Positions 6,211 through 13,903 of a DNA stretch of 15,401 nucleotides are shown piece after piece. Source of the stretch: Actinomycetota bacterium (GTDB lineage Bacteria; Actinomycetota; Coriobacteriia; Coriobacteriales; RUG844); assembly GCA_013335845.1 (NCBI GenBank), contig JAAXUU010000006.1:1-15401 (forward strand), read 5' to 3'. Numbering within the stretch: position 1 is the first letter of the stretch; every line of letters starts with the position of its first letter. Below the pieces are notes generated by a model. That model did not search any database. It was given only the letters and a program-made list of their open reading frames with translations, and had not been told where the DNA came from. Made by a program: the position numbers and the translations under genes.

Positions 6211-7866
6211 TTACTTCGCAGCAAGCGCTTTTCCGACGATATAACCGAATGTGTAACAACGGCCAAGCGATTGTCCCGGTACGACCATGGGATAGTCGGG
6301 CGAGCCGAAGTAACCGCCGGCGCAGTTACCGATCGCATAGAGTCCTTCGATAGGAACTCCATTGGCATCGAGTACCGCTGAATCACCGTTTACCTCAAGA
6401 CCGCTGAAGGTGCCGGTCAGTCTCTGCCAGCGCTTCATCGCATAGAACGGAGGGGTCATAAGAGAGGTGGTCATGAACTTCTTCGGCTTACCGAAGTCGA
6501 GGTCGAGCCCCTTCGCGCAAAGCTCATTGTACCTCTCAACCGTCTTCACGAAGGTATCTGCAGGAACGCCGATCTTCTCGGCAAGTTCTTCGAGAGTGTC
6601 AGCTTTGTACGTCGAGATAAGATCCTCGAAGACTCCGACGCGCTCGACTTCCTCTTCCGGCATCCAGACTTTCAACGCCTCAGGGTCGACGAGACGACCG
6701 GGCCACGCTGCTGCCTGAGTCATATAGTTGCTATCGAAGAGCTGGGCGTAATAGCCGGTATTCTCCTTCTGCTTCAGATAGTTGTTCTGCTCAGCCATCT
6801 CGCAGGTTTCGTTGCAATAACGCTCGCCTTTCATATTCACATTAAGGAAAGGCATGTCGCACATGGATGCGGGACCACCGTCGAAGTCGTGAAGGCATTT
6901 GGTGTGCCCGATATTTTCCATGATACCGCCGGCCCAGACACCCATCTTGATACCGTCGCCGGTCTTGCCCATCTGTTTGCGGACGAAGTTCTTCGCATCT
7001 GGGATGTAGTAATCGCACATCTCCTGGTCATTTTGGAAGTCGCCTGTAGCGAGAACGATACCCTTCTTAGCGACGAACTTGATGTAGCCGGCCTCTCCTT
7101 TGCCGATAACCGCTATGACCTTCTCGCCCTCTTTGACCAACTGCACACCGGGGGTGTTGAAGAAGAACTCAACTCCTGCTTCTGCAGCGACCTTGGCAAG
7201 AACTTCCATACCATCGCCAGCCGAATATGGCTTGGGGCCGAACTGGGAGGTTACAAAGGTGATGGGCACACCGTCTATGTTCGAGATGGCAGCTGCCATA
7301 GCATTCTTTATATCTGCAACTTGAGCACCGCCCGCGAGAGAACGCTCGATAACCCATTTGACCGCCTCGCCGGAATTCTCAGCCCAGGCTCGGACAAGAT
7401 CAACCTTGCTGCGATACGTGCAAGCTTTGAGCACCTGACCCATGACTGCCGCAGCGGCGCCCTCGCCACTTTCTTCGAGATTGATGCCGGTACCGGTGTT
7501 TCCCTGAGCTATAGGCTTCGACTCCTTCTGGAGCACAGCAACACTCGCGCCACCCTCAAAGGCGGAAAGTGCACAAGGAACTCCGGCTGCACCCGCGCCG
7601 ACGATAACAATGTCATACTCTTTCGTTTCGACGATTTCAGAGTCGGCGATCGGCGCCGGCTCCACGAAGAAGCTGGGGATCATCTGCGCGGCATGGCCCA
7701 TAACAACTGCGGGATCGAGTGCGCTTACAACCTCAACCTCCGACTCGGCCGGCTTACCACATGCAGTGAGAAGGCTGGCACTCGCCACGCCCGCTGCCGC
7801 GACTCCGCCGAATTTGAATAAATCGCGACGAGAGATCCCAGAAGCACCTTTTGCGTTTTCTTTCAT
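6211..7866 (-). CDS. Tat-exported lipoprotein FAD-dependent reductase (fumarate reductase-like)
   Basis: Flavoprotein of 551 residues, same broad family as the other two in the window but clearly distinct in sequence. It has a Tat motif (SRRDLFK at 12-18) and a lipobox LTAC ending at Cys36, so it should be Tat-exported and lipid-anchored. The Rossmann motif is GAGAAG at 90-95. Odd: the acidic residue expected at the end of the second strand is Gln (VLQKES), where the other two have Glu. The C-terminal segment GLYAIGNCAGGYFGSPDYP is followed by PGQSLGRC, without the Arg seen after YP in the 2863-4578 protein. The frame opens at 7953, but the tandem ATGs at 7869/7866 directly follow GGAAGGGG; 7866 gives better spacing and the Tat signal at the N-terminus. 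No cytochrome gene is adjacent. The divergent LuxR protein is the likely regulator. Substrate unknown. Confidence 0.9.
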   Translation of the reverse strand: MKENAKGASGISRRDLFKFGGVAAAGVASASLLTACGKPAESEVEVVSALDPAVVMGHAAQMIPSFFVEPAPIADSEIVETKEYDIVIVGAGAAGVPCALSAFEGGASVAVLQKESKPIAQGNTGTGINLEESGEGAAAAVMGQVLKACTYRSKVDLVRAWAENSGEAVKWVIERSLAGGAQVADIKNAMAAAISNIDGVPITFVTSQFGPKPYSAGDGMEVLAKVAAEAGVEFFFNTPGVQLVKEGEKVIAVIGKGEAGYIKFVAKKGIVLATGDFQNDQEMCDYYIPDAKNFVRKQMGKTGDGIKMGVWAGGIMENIGHTKCLHDFDGGPASMCDMPFLNVNMKGERYCNETCEMAEQNNYLKQKENTGYYAQLFDSNYMTQAAAWPGRLVDPEALKVWMPEEEVERVGVFEDLISTYKADTLEELAEKIGVPADTFVKTVERYNELCAKGLDLDFGKPKKFMTTSLMTPPFYAMKRWQRLTGTFSGLEVNGDSAVLDANGVPIEGLYAIGNCAGGYFGSPDYPMVVPGQSLGRCYTFGYIVGKALAAK

Positions 7867-8032
7867 CATTTCCCCTTCCGTATATCTATCTTTTCGTTGA
7901 ATGATTGACCAACGCTGCGAATGATGCACGAAACTCTTCTCGTTTTTAATCATCCGCTTAACGGAATGGGGTGACTATCTTGATAATCCCCTCTCGTAAT
8001 ACCCTTGTTTAGCTGCGGAAATGCCTCCGCAC

Positions 8033-8060
8033 TTGAATTAGGTCCACTTTTCGTTAGAAT
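8033..8060 (+). promoter_or_regulatory. Probable promoter of the LuxR-type regulator gene
   Basis: TTGAAT (8033-8038) and TAGAAT (8055-8060) are 16 bp apart. The same -10 hexamer occurs in the proposed phosphorylase promoter. Immediately upstream, TGCGGA/TCCGCA (8014-8019 and 8026-8031) form a 6-bp inverted repeat that could be a regulator site in this divergent region, though it is short enough to be chance. Confidence 0.45.
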
Positions 8061-8090
8061 GGCACAATCAGAAAAGGGGGCATTGCATAG

Positions 8091-9557
8091 ATGGTTATCG
8101 AAAAACAAAAAATACCAGACGAAGCTTTATTCGCTACCGATATCCCGGACGAAGGGGTGAGTCGGCGAGGCCTGGGTCTCCCTATCGCATCAATTTTATT
8201 TCTCGGATTGGGCCTCTATCGCGCCTGGATCGAAATCGTCTACGTCGGATCATTCAGCGAATTCGCGATTCAACAGCAAGGTATCCGAGACACCTTCGAT
8301 CTTTCCGCCGTTGCGATCTGGGCGATTTTCGCGATCTTCGCGAAAAAGATCGGGCCGTTGTATAACAAGCGTTGGCCGTACATCTCGTCTGCACTGCTAC
8401 TCACACTCTCGACTATCGCCACCTTCATGGCGGGATTCAATGCAGATATCGCTACAATGACAACTCTGCCCGCCGCGATTTCGGCAGGTGTCGGTATCGC
8501 ACTACTGGTCTTGCTCTGGTCGGAATATTTCGGGTCATTGAACCCGATTCGGGTTGCGGTATATTATTCCGCTTCGATACTGGTCGGAGCACTTGTTATC
8601 TATATCTTCAAGGGTTTCATGTCCTCCTATCTCGCGACCTTCACGGCCACCCTGCCTATTCTCTCTGCATTGTGTGTCTACGTGAGCTTCAAAACCATCC
8701 GTGCTGAAAACCTCCCGTCAACCACCTGGGCTCGATTCTCATTTCCCTGGAAGCCCGTCCTATTGATGGCCATCTACAGCTTTGCGTACGGCCTTAGGGA
8801 GAACACACTGTATTCAACGAGCGGACCCCACTCATCTGTGGGTGTCATCTTCGCTGCCTTGATCGTTCTTGCCGGAGTCATATACCAAGGGAAGAAATTC
8901 AACTTCGGAGTTATGTATCGTATAGGAATGCCTTGTATGATCGGTGCCTTTCTTTTGATCCCCTCTTTTGGGTTTCCCGGAGATTTCCTATCCAATTTCT
9001 GCGTTTCGGCGAGCTATACCGCGTTTTCGATACTGGTGATGATCATATTCAGCAATCTATCGTATCGTCTTGGCGTAAGTGCGCTATGGCTCTTTGGCAT
9101 CGAGCGAGCCGTCCGTCAAGTCTCCATGTTCGGAGGCAGGGAAACCAGCAACGCGATCAACGATCTGATCGTCGGGCAGTATCTAAACGAAATCACAGTC
9201 AATGTGATCATCATCTTGCTCGTAGTAGTCGTCACCTTGATGCTGATTTCCGAGAAGGGCCACTCCTCCATGTGGGGCATGAGCTTCATCCCCTCAGACG
9301 ACGCGGAAGCCGATGAGGAGTATACCAAACGTCATGCAATAGGCAGCATCTGTAGGAGTATCGCCGAGAAGTTCGGGCTCACCGCTCGCGAGGAGGAGGT
9401 CCTCTTGCTTCTCGCGCAAAAGAGCACGATCAGCGAGATCGAGCGCGAACTTTTCATTGCGGAGGGGACGGCCAAAGCTCATGTCAGGCATATCTACTAC
9501 AAGCTGGATATACACTCCCGCGATGAATTATTCGAACTGGTCGAATCCTACGGGTAA
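8091..9557 (+). CDS. LuxR-type regulator with N-terminal 12-helix membrane domain
   Basis: Membrane-bound transcription factor of 488 residues. Residues about 25-385 consist of successive hydrophobic segments, consistent with roughly 12 transmembrane helices of transporter-like fold. The C-terminal 428-488 is a LuxR/GerE helix-turn-helix: LTAREEEVLLLLAQ, then FIAEGTAKAHVRHIYYKL. A soluble linker with acidic residues joins them. This architecture is expanded in Eggerthella and relatives, where such genes often sit next to Tat flavoprotein or molybdenum reductase genes (established pattern). Start ATG at 8091 follows AAAAGGGGG about ten bases upstream. It is divergent from the flavoprotein gene at 6211-7866, so it most likely senses that enzyme's substrate at the membrane and activates its transcription; this is inference. 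It converges on the next flavoprotein gene across two hairpins. Confidence 0.93.
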   Translation: MVIEKQKIPDEALFATDIPDEGVSRRGLGLPIASILFLGLGLYRAWIEIVYVGSFSEFAIQQQGIRDTFDLSAVAIWAIFAIFAKKIGPLYNKRWPYISSALLLTLSTIATFMAGFNADIATMTTLPAAISAGVGIALLVLLWSEYFGSLNPIRVAVYYSASILVGALVIYIFKGFMSSYLATFTATLPILSALCVYVSFKTIRAENLPSTTWARFSFPWKPVLLMAIYSFAYGLRENTLYSTSGPHSSVGVIFAALIVLAGVIYQGKKFNFGVMYRIGMPCMIGAFLLIPSFGFPGDFLSNFCVSASYTAFSILVMIIFSNLSYRLGVSALWLFGIERAVRQVSMFGGRETSNAINDLIVGQYLNEITVNVIIILLVVVVTLMLISEKGHSSMWGMSFIPSDDAEADEEYTKRHAIGSICRSIAEKFGLTAREEEVLLLLAQKSTISEIERELFIAEGTAKAHVRHIYYKLDIHSRDELFELVESYG

Positions 9558-9583
9558 GCTCGCGAGTTGATCGAGCAATAAGA

Positions 9584-9617
9584 GATGGTTGGTCAGGCAT
9601 CCGCTCCACCAACCATC
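9584..9617. terminator. Hairpin 1 between convergent genes
   Basis: GATGGTTGGT (9584-9593) pairs perfectly with ACCAACCATC (9608-9617) around a 14-nt loop, 27 bp after the LuxR stop. It probably ends LuxR transcription, or protects its 3' end. No long U run follows. Its 3' arm can also pair with the 5' arm of the next hairpin. Confidence 0.55.
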
Positions 9618-9629
9618 CCACTAGAAAGC

Positions 9630-9664
9630 AGTAAGGGATGGTCCCGTTAGAACCATCCCTTACT
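9630..9664. terminator. Hairpin 2 between convergent genes, bidirectional
   Basis: A perfect 13-bp stem (9630-9642 with 9652-9664) and 9-nt loop, midway between the convergent LuxR and flavoprotein genes, so it can serve both strands. The flanks carry only short T or A runs, so its termination mechanism is unproven. Position and stability make it a good bidirectional terminator candidate. Confidence 0.6.
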
Positions 9665-9715
9665 CACAATGAATTACTGCCTAGTGCAAGCGTCCGTGTG
9701 ATTATGCAATCACGA

Positions 9716-11047
9716 TTATGCGACCACTTCGTTCGCCATTTTACGTCCTGCGATTCGTCCGAATGCGAGTGAGAAGCTCACGTAGGTACCGCAACCCGGA
9801 TAGTTGCTGGGAACGCCGAAGATGTTGGTTCCGGTATCGCAGCCGGAAGCATAGAGATGCGGAATCGGATTGCCGTCGATATCGAGCACCTGAGCATCGG
9901 TGTTGATACGGACTCCACCATGGAATTCCGCCATGTTCATAGCGGGAACCTCCATGAAGCCTTCGTCGTCCATGTTCAACCAAGAGTTGAAGACTTTGTT
10001 GTACTTTGGGTCGAACGAATATACCTGAGCAACAGGGATGGGATAGTAATTAGGCATGTTGTAGAGATCTGCGCCGATGCCCATGGCGGCGAGGATGCCG
10101 TCTCCTTCGCAGTCATAGCACATGTACGTTTTGTAGGCCAAAGCTTCCTGGCAGAATCTCATCTTCATCTCATCGGATGCGGGGAATCCACCGGTTCCGA
10201 GCATAACACCCTTTGTGGCTTTGATATTGATATCGCCGGCCTCGGTTTTCGCGATGACGCCGATAACAGCGCCACTGTCGTCTTGGATGAATCTGCTCAA
10301 GGCTGTCTTGAATTGGACCGTAACGGTACCTTCTCCGACCTTCGAGTTGATGTTCTCGTACATCGGCTCGAACAGTTCAGGACCGGAATTTGCTGCTCCG
10401 GATTTAGCCCAGTGTGAGCGAGGAATAGCCTCTTCCAACGTGAGACCGAACTTCTCGTATTCGCATCCCGTAGCATTCAAGCAGCCTGAGGTCACACCGT
10501 TACCGCCTCCTGATTGCTTTGCGCCGGCAGCACCGGAGTTCTCGACGGCCTTGGCAACCTCGAACAGATCACGACCACAATACTCGGTGCACATTGCCTC
10601 AAGCCAATCGACGTTCGGGCCGGCTTCGAGCGAAAAGGTCTTGATGATGTCATCGGGACACAATTCGTACTTTTCGTTTACGCAGGTCTTCACCCAATTG
10701 TATAAACCCTCGGCTGTGTCCGTTATGCCAAGCTCACTTTGTACCCTGGTGGGTGCACCCATGATAGCCCCACCACAACGAGCCATGGATCCACCCGGAA
10801 GGGCGGCTTTCTCGATAATGAGGACCTTGGCGCCATTATCGGCAGCTTCGATGGCACATGATGCACCTGCGGCGCCGTAGCCGCATACCAATACTTCTGT
10901 TTCCAAATCCCACGTGATATCACTTTGAGCGGTTGTTGCTTTTGCCGCAGAACCGCATCCGGTAAGAGCGCCGGCCCCAGCTGCAACGCCCGCAACGGCT
11001 AGAGTCTTAAGAAATGACCGACGTGACGGTGCTTCGAAGTTCTTCAT
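9716..11047 (-). CDS. Tat-exported lipoprotein FAD-dependent reductase, short form
   Basis: Flavoprotein of 443 residues, about 110-130 shorter than the other two in the window. It has a Tat motif (SRRSFLK at 8-14) and a lipobox LTGC ending at Cys31, so it should be a surface-exposed, membrane-anchored protein. The Rossmann motif is GYGAAG at 56-61 with Glu79, followed by LPGGSMARCGGAIMG, close to the fumarate reductase consensus. Near the C-terminus, FHGGVRI and HLYASGCDTG form the second FAD-contact region. The YPGCGT segment lacks the Arg that follows YP in the 2863-4578 protein. The frame opens at 11149, but ATG 11047 is chosen because AAGAAGG lies about 8 bp upstream and the Tat signal then starts the protein. 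It follows the hexaheme cytochrome gene after 77 bp, so the two should be one operon. Substrate unknown. Confidence 0.92.
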   Translation of the reverse strand: MKNFEAPSRRSFLKTLAVAGVAAGAGALTGCGSAAKATTAQSDITWDLETEVLVCGYGAAGASCAIEAADNGAKVLIIEKAALPGGSMARCGGAIMGAPTRVQSELGITDTAEGLYNWVKTCVNEKYELCPDDIIKTFSLEAGPNVDWLEAMCTEYCGRDLFEVAKAVENSGAAGAKQSGGGNGVTSGCLNATGCEYEKFGLTLEEAIPRSHWAKSGAANSGPELFEPMYENINSKVGEGTVTVQFKTALSRFIQDDSGAVIGVIAKTEAGDINIKATKGVMLGTGGFPASDEMKMRFCQEALAYKTYMCYDCEGDGILAAMGIGADLYNMPNYYPIPVAQVYSFDPKYNKVFNSWLNMDDEGFMEVPAMNMAEFHGGVRINTDAQVLDIDGNPIPHLYASGCDTGTNIFGVPSNYPGCGTYVSFSLAFGRIAGRKMANEVVA

Positions 11048-11124
11048 AATGAGCCTTCTTTCTGTAAGATTATCTGTTTGATCCCGAACTGATAATGGGT
11101 AAAACCAATAGTCATTGCTTGCCG

Positions 11125-11742
11125 TTATACCGCATGGCAGGTTCCACACTCGTACACATCAGTGTGGTGACAAGTTGAGCACATCCGATCCGCTGACTTC
11201 TGCAGATTGGTGGTCGAATGCATTTTGTGACAATCGACACAGGTGACAGTCGCGTGATCATCACTTACCGGCAGATCATGTGGATTTGCCACATTCCCGT
11301 TAGCATCAGTGAGCACAATACTGTCAGCCGTTGCTATCTTGAGCTCCTCGACGTCGTGACACGATTGGCATATCGCTGCCGTATCGACCGTAGTTGCCGA
11401 GAGACTGGACGCCCCTTCACTCGAGGTGTTTGCGTGCACGGTTCCCAACGTCGTTGTATCGGTGTGGCATGTCACGCAATCGAGTGTTGCGTGTTTCGAT
11501 GTCAGGCACTCTGCATTCGTAAACGATGACGACTCCTTATCGTGACACATAGAACAGTCAGACTCAGGTGACCACTCAATCGATGCCGCAGTTTCTACAG
11601 TTGTTTCTTCCTGCGACTCTTTGCCTGTCTGAGCGACGTCTCCTGCGTTTGCAGGTGCACATGCTACTATCGAGAACAACATGATCAAGAGTACTAGGCT
11701 GGCAGCAAACTTTCTGCTCAATAAGGATTCTCGGTGTTTCAT
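11125..11742 (-). CDS. Hexaheme c-type cytochrome, lipoprotein
   Basis: Electron-transfer protein of 205 residues. A signal segment (about 12-27) ends in VAC with lipid-anchor Cys28, then a Thr/Glu-rich linker to about 56. Six CXXCH heme sites follow: 63-67, 89-93, 125-129, 168-172, 188-192 and 199-203, with further His at 84, 103, 155, 163, 175 and 193 as possible distal ligands. The last two heme sites are crowded at the C-terminus and the protein ends one residue after CHA. The start has an excellent GAGGGGAGG ribosome site. It is first gene of an operon with the short flavoprotein and is divergent from the LysR gene. It is probably the dedicated electron donor of that flavoprotein on the outer membrane face, analogous to the cytochrome domain of flavocytochrome c3 but with six hemes. 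Confidence 0.92.
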   Translation of the reverse strand: MKHRESLLSRKFAASLVLLIMLFSIVACAPANAGDVAQTGKESQEETTVETAASIEWSPESDCSMCHDKESSSFTNAECLTSKHATLDCVTCHTDTTTLGTVHANTSSEGASSLSATTVDTAAICQSCHDVEELKIATADSIVLTDANGNVANPHDLPVSDDHATVTCVDCHKMHSTTNLQKSADRMCSTCHHTDVYECGTCHAV

Positions 11743-11888
11743 TTTTAAACCTCCCCTCTCATTCCCGTTCCCTCCCCTAAATCAAATGGTACGCTCGATA
11801 TAGGAGATTAGTTCCAACGATAAACACGGGGCACCCTGAGAAAAAGTGCGCTATACTATGCAAAATCTGCACAGCGCATTGAATTGCC

Positions 11889-11910
11889 TGCACGCTGATT
11901 ATCAGGTGCA
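11889..11910. promoter_or_regulatory. Possible LysR operator in the divergent intergenic region
   Basis: TGCAC-G-CTGAT-T-ATCAG-GTGCA reads as an inverted repeat with ten pairs and one unpaired G, lying about 60 bp before the LysR start and 150 bp before the hexaheme cytochrome start. LysR proteins usually bind interrupted palindromes in such divergent spacers. Several further TGCA-containing motifs surround it (11855-11925). Binding is inferred only from position and symmetry. Confidence 0.45.
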
Positions 11911-11972
11911 AAGGCGTAAAATTGCATCTTGAGATCTAACGGGGAATATGTGCAAAAAGCATCGGGGGATGT

Positions 11973-12893
11973 ATGGAAATCGAGATCTTGCGGGAATTCA
12001 TCGTGTTCTCAAAACACTTGAATATCACCAAAGCGGCTTGTGAATTGCACCTCTCGCCATCCACGTTAAGCAGGCATCTTTCGGCTCTCGAAAAGGAGTT
12101 TGGGATACCGCTTATCGCGCATAAATCAACCAATGTGGCGTTAACAAAGGGTGGCTCGATCGCCTTGGAACACGCTTGCGCGATCTCATCCGAATATCAA
12201 GTGCTATGCGCTCACATGAATTCGTTGAAACATGTCGAGTTCAATGATATCCGGATAGATTACGCTTTAGATGATAGACAGGTCATCGACCGGATCTCCC
12301 TTGTAAAGAAGAGCATAAAACAGTGCCTGCCCAATGTTACCGTGAAGCCATGCCATATCCGTGGTAAAGAGATGTTCGATGCCCTGCTGGATAGGTCCGT
12401 CGATGTCGTCGTGCTCTATGACCTCGATGCGGTAGATGTCTCAATGTGTTCGATTATCCCTCTGATGACCGATTCGATGGTCATCGCGCTCCCACTTGGG
12501 AACCCATTCAGTGGACGGCCCGATGTGACGCTCGATAAAGTCGCTGACAGGAAAATCCCTTGGCCCACAGCGTCGACTGATAATTACCTTCAATGCGTTC
12601 TGAAACTTTTCAAGGACTCAAACCAACAGCCATCGATACGGTTCGTAGATTCCGACAACATGGATGAGTTCTTCATGCATGACCTTGCCGAGGATGAAAT
12701 GTGGGTTTTCTCACGTAAACAGCTTGAGAACTATGCTACGAATATTCCCGCCTCGTACCGTCAAAGTTGCGAGATATTCGAATTCGCCGACGTCGATACC
12801 ACATTCACTCGGTACGCCGTTTATCTGAATGATAACGAGAACCTATCGGTTCCGATGTTCGTCGAGGCGCTCACACGCTCGGAGCTTTGCTAA
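11973..12893 (+). CDS. LysR-family transcriptional regulator
   Basis: DNA-binding regulator of 306 residues, the standard LysR length. The N-terminal 1-60 is the winged helix-turn-helix: LREFIVFSKHLNITKAACEL, then LSPSTLSRHLSALEKEFG. The following 85-300 should be the periplasmic-binding-protein-like effector domain, which diverges enough that no ligand can be named. The ATG at 11973 has GGGGGAT just upstream. It is divergent from the hexaheme cytochrome/flavoprotein operon across 230 bp, the classical LysR arrangement, so it most likely activates that operon in response to its substrate and represses itself. Its 3' end faces the DUF4352-like gene, with a shared hairpin at 13112-13146 in between. 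Confidence 0.93.
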   Translation: MEIEILREFIVFSKHLNITKAACELHLSPSTLSRHLSALEKEFGIPLIAHKSTNVALTKGGSIALEHACAISSEYQVLCAHMNSLKHVEFNDIRIDYALDDRQVIDRISLVKKSIKQCLPNVTVKPCHIRGKEMFDALLDRSVDVVVLYDLDAVDVSMCSIIPLMTDSMVIALPLGNPFSGRPDVTLDKVADRKIPWPTASTDNYLQCVLKLFKDSNQQPSIRFVDSDNMDEFFMHDLAEDEMWVFSRKQLENYATNIPASYRQSCEIFEFADVDTTFTRYAVYLNDNENLSVPMFVEALTRSELC

Positions 12894-13111
12894 CACTGGG
12901 TTTGTGTGACGCGGTATGACTTACGGTAACAAGTCTGACCCCGAACAGAGCCGTAGCTAACAGACAAAAAGCCCAAAAACGTTTAGACATATTAGTTGCT
13001 GCCGCGATACAACCAAGGAGCGAGACAAGGGCTAGCGAAGCCGTGCCTCTGACCTACGCATTACGAGCAGAATGTGCATCTATCATCAACAAAACGCCGA
13101 TGGGGACCGAT

Positions 13112-13146
13112 ACGAAAAGGGGGTACTCAATGTAACCCCTTTTCGT
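13112..13146. terminator. Bidirectional terminator hairpin between LysR and DUF4352-like genes
   Basis: ACGAAAAGGGG (13112-13122) pairs perfectly with CCCCTTTTCGT (13136-13146) around a 13-nt loop. The AAAA/TTTT at the outer stem gives a partial U run on both strands. It lies between two convergent genes. The remainder of 12894-13111 shows nothing recognisable. Confidence 0.65.
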
Positions 13147-13167
13147 CATTCGCTCATCAATAAAACG

Positions 13168-13758
13168 TTATTGTACGAGAGATATTTCACCAGTCTCCGT
13201 GCCAAAGTATCCCGTCTGAACCTGGAGAGTTAAATCAATTGCGCTCGTCGGAATCGCAAAGAGAACTTCGCCATCCTTGCTAAGCTTAGGATTGATAGCC
13301 TCAAGGAACAGACTCTTCTCTGAATCGATATACATAATACTGTCACTGTCAGTCTCGTATACAGTGCCATCAGACTCTAACAACTTGAAGAATGAGCTAT
13401 CAATTGTGACCGCTTCTTTACCATTATTTTGGATATTGATAGAAATTAGCTCCCAATGACCCGTCTTGGTCTCCCCATAGAAATCAAGCTCATCAATTGT
13501 GCCAGCCGAAGTAACTGTGAACACAAGATCACCAACTGTAAGTGGCTGACCAATCCCAACGGTTGTTGCCGCAGCAGCTTCAGTTGTGGCAGCAGTTGAG
13601 GCAGCTTCAGTTGGGGCGGCTTGCGCATTACTGCTTGCCGATGTAGATGCGTTGTCTCCCCCGCCAGAGCCAATGGCAATTGCGAATACAACAACAACCA
13701 CGATTGCCCAAAACCAAACCTTCGTGTATATCGGCTTCTTCGCCTTATCCCCTGTCAT
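13168..13758 (-). CDS. Membrane-anchored protein with DUF4352-like extracellular domain
   Basis: A 196-residue protein with a short basic cytoplasmic start, one transmembrane helix (about 14-31), a low-complexity Ala/Thr/Ser linker (about 35-75), and a C-terminal beta-rich domain (about 76-196). The latter resembles the DUF4352 immunoglobulin-like fold: GQPLTVGDLVFTV, ...GHWELISINIQNNGKEAVTI, ...FFKLLESDGTVYETDSD. Such proteins are exported or anchored and of unknown function. The frame opens at 13884, but ATG 13758 is chosen for its AAAGGAGAG ribosome site and because the upstream residues overlap the promoter. It is monocistronic with an AT-rich upstream region. It has no evident link to the respiratory genes. 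Confidence 0.82.
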   Translation of the reverse strand: MTGDKAKKPIYTKVWFWAIVVVVVFAIAIGSGGGDNASTSASSNAQAAPTEAASTAATTEAAAATTVGIGQPLTVGDLVFTVTSAGTIDELDFYGETKTGHWELISINIQNNGKEAVTIDSSFFKLLESDGTVYETDSDSIMYIDSEKSLFLEAINPKLSKDGEVLFAIPTSAIDLTLQVQTGYFGTETGEISLVQ

Positions 13759-13808
13759 TATCTCTCCTTTGAAATACTTATCGACTGAAAATGATTGCTT
13801 TAGTTGAA

Positions 13809-13838
13809 AGTATAATCTATTTATAGATTTAGTTGCAA
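13809..13838 (-). promoter_or_regulatory. Promoter of the DUF4352-like gene, with internal palindrome
   Basis: On the minus strand, TTGCAA (13833-13838) and TATACT (13809-13814) are 18 bp apart. Within the spacer, AATCTAT-TT-ATAGATT (13814-13829) is a perfect 7-2-7 inverted repeat that could be an operator, though in AT-rich DNA chance is possible. Confidence 0.5.
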
Positions 13839-13903
13839 TTTTATTACAATTATTTAATTTGTATTCGAAGTTTTGCAGCTTCACTTCTGTCTGACTGCCT
13901 TAA

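Noticed and set aside
6889..7821. Long 310-residue + strand ORF inside the orphan flavoprotein gene
   Set aside because: It is antisense to a clear Tat/FAD protein and reads as low-sense sequence; a codon-bias shadow.
7895..7914. CGTTG ... CAACG inverted repeat upstream of the orphan flavoprotein as a LuxR site
   Set aside because: Only five pairs; no duplicate copy and no consensus to compare with, so not listed as a feature.
10215..10880. 221-residue + strand ORF inside the short flavoprotein gene
   Set aside because: Antisense shadow of a gene with a clear Rossmann motif and Tat signal; no homology pattern of its own.
12894..13111. Search for a tRNA or small RNA after the LysR gene
   Set aside because: No cloverleaf arms, no CCA-proximal acceptor pairing and no clear promoter were seen.
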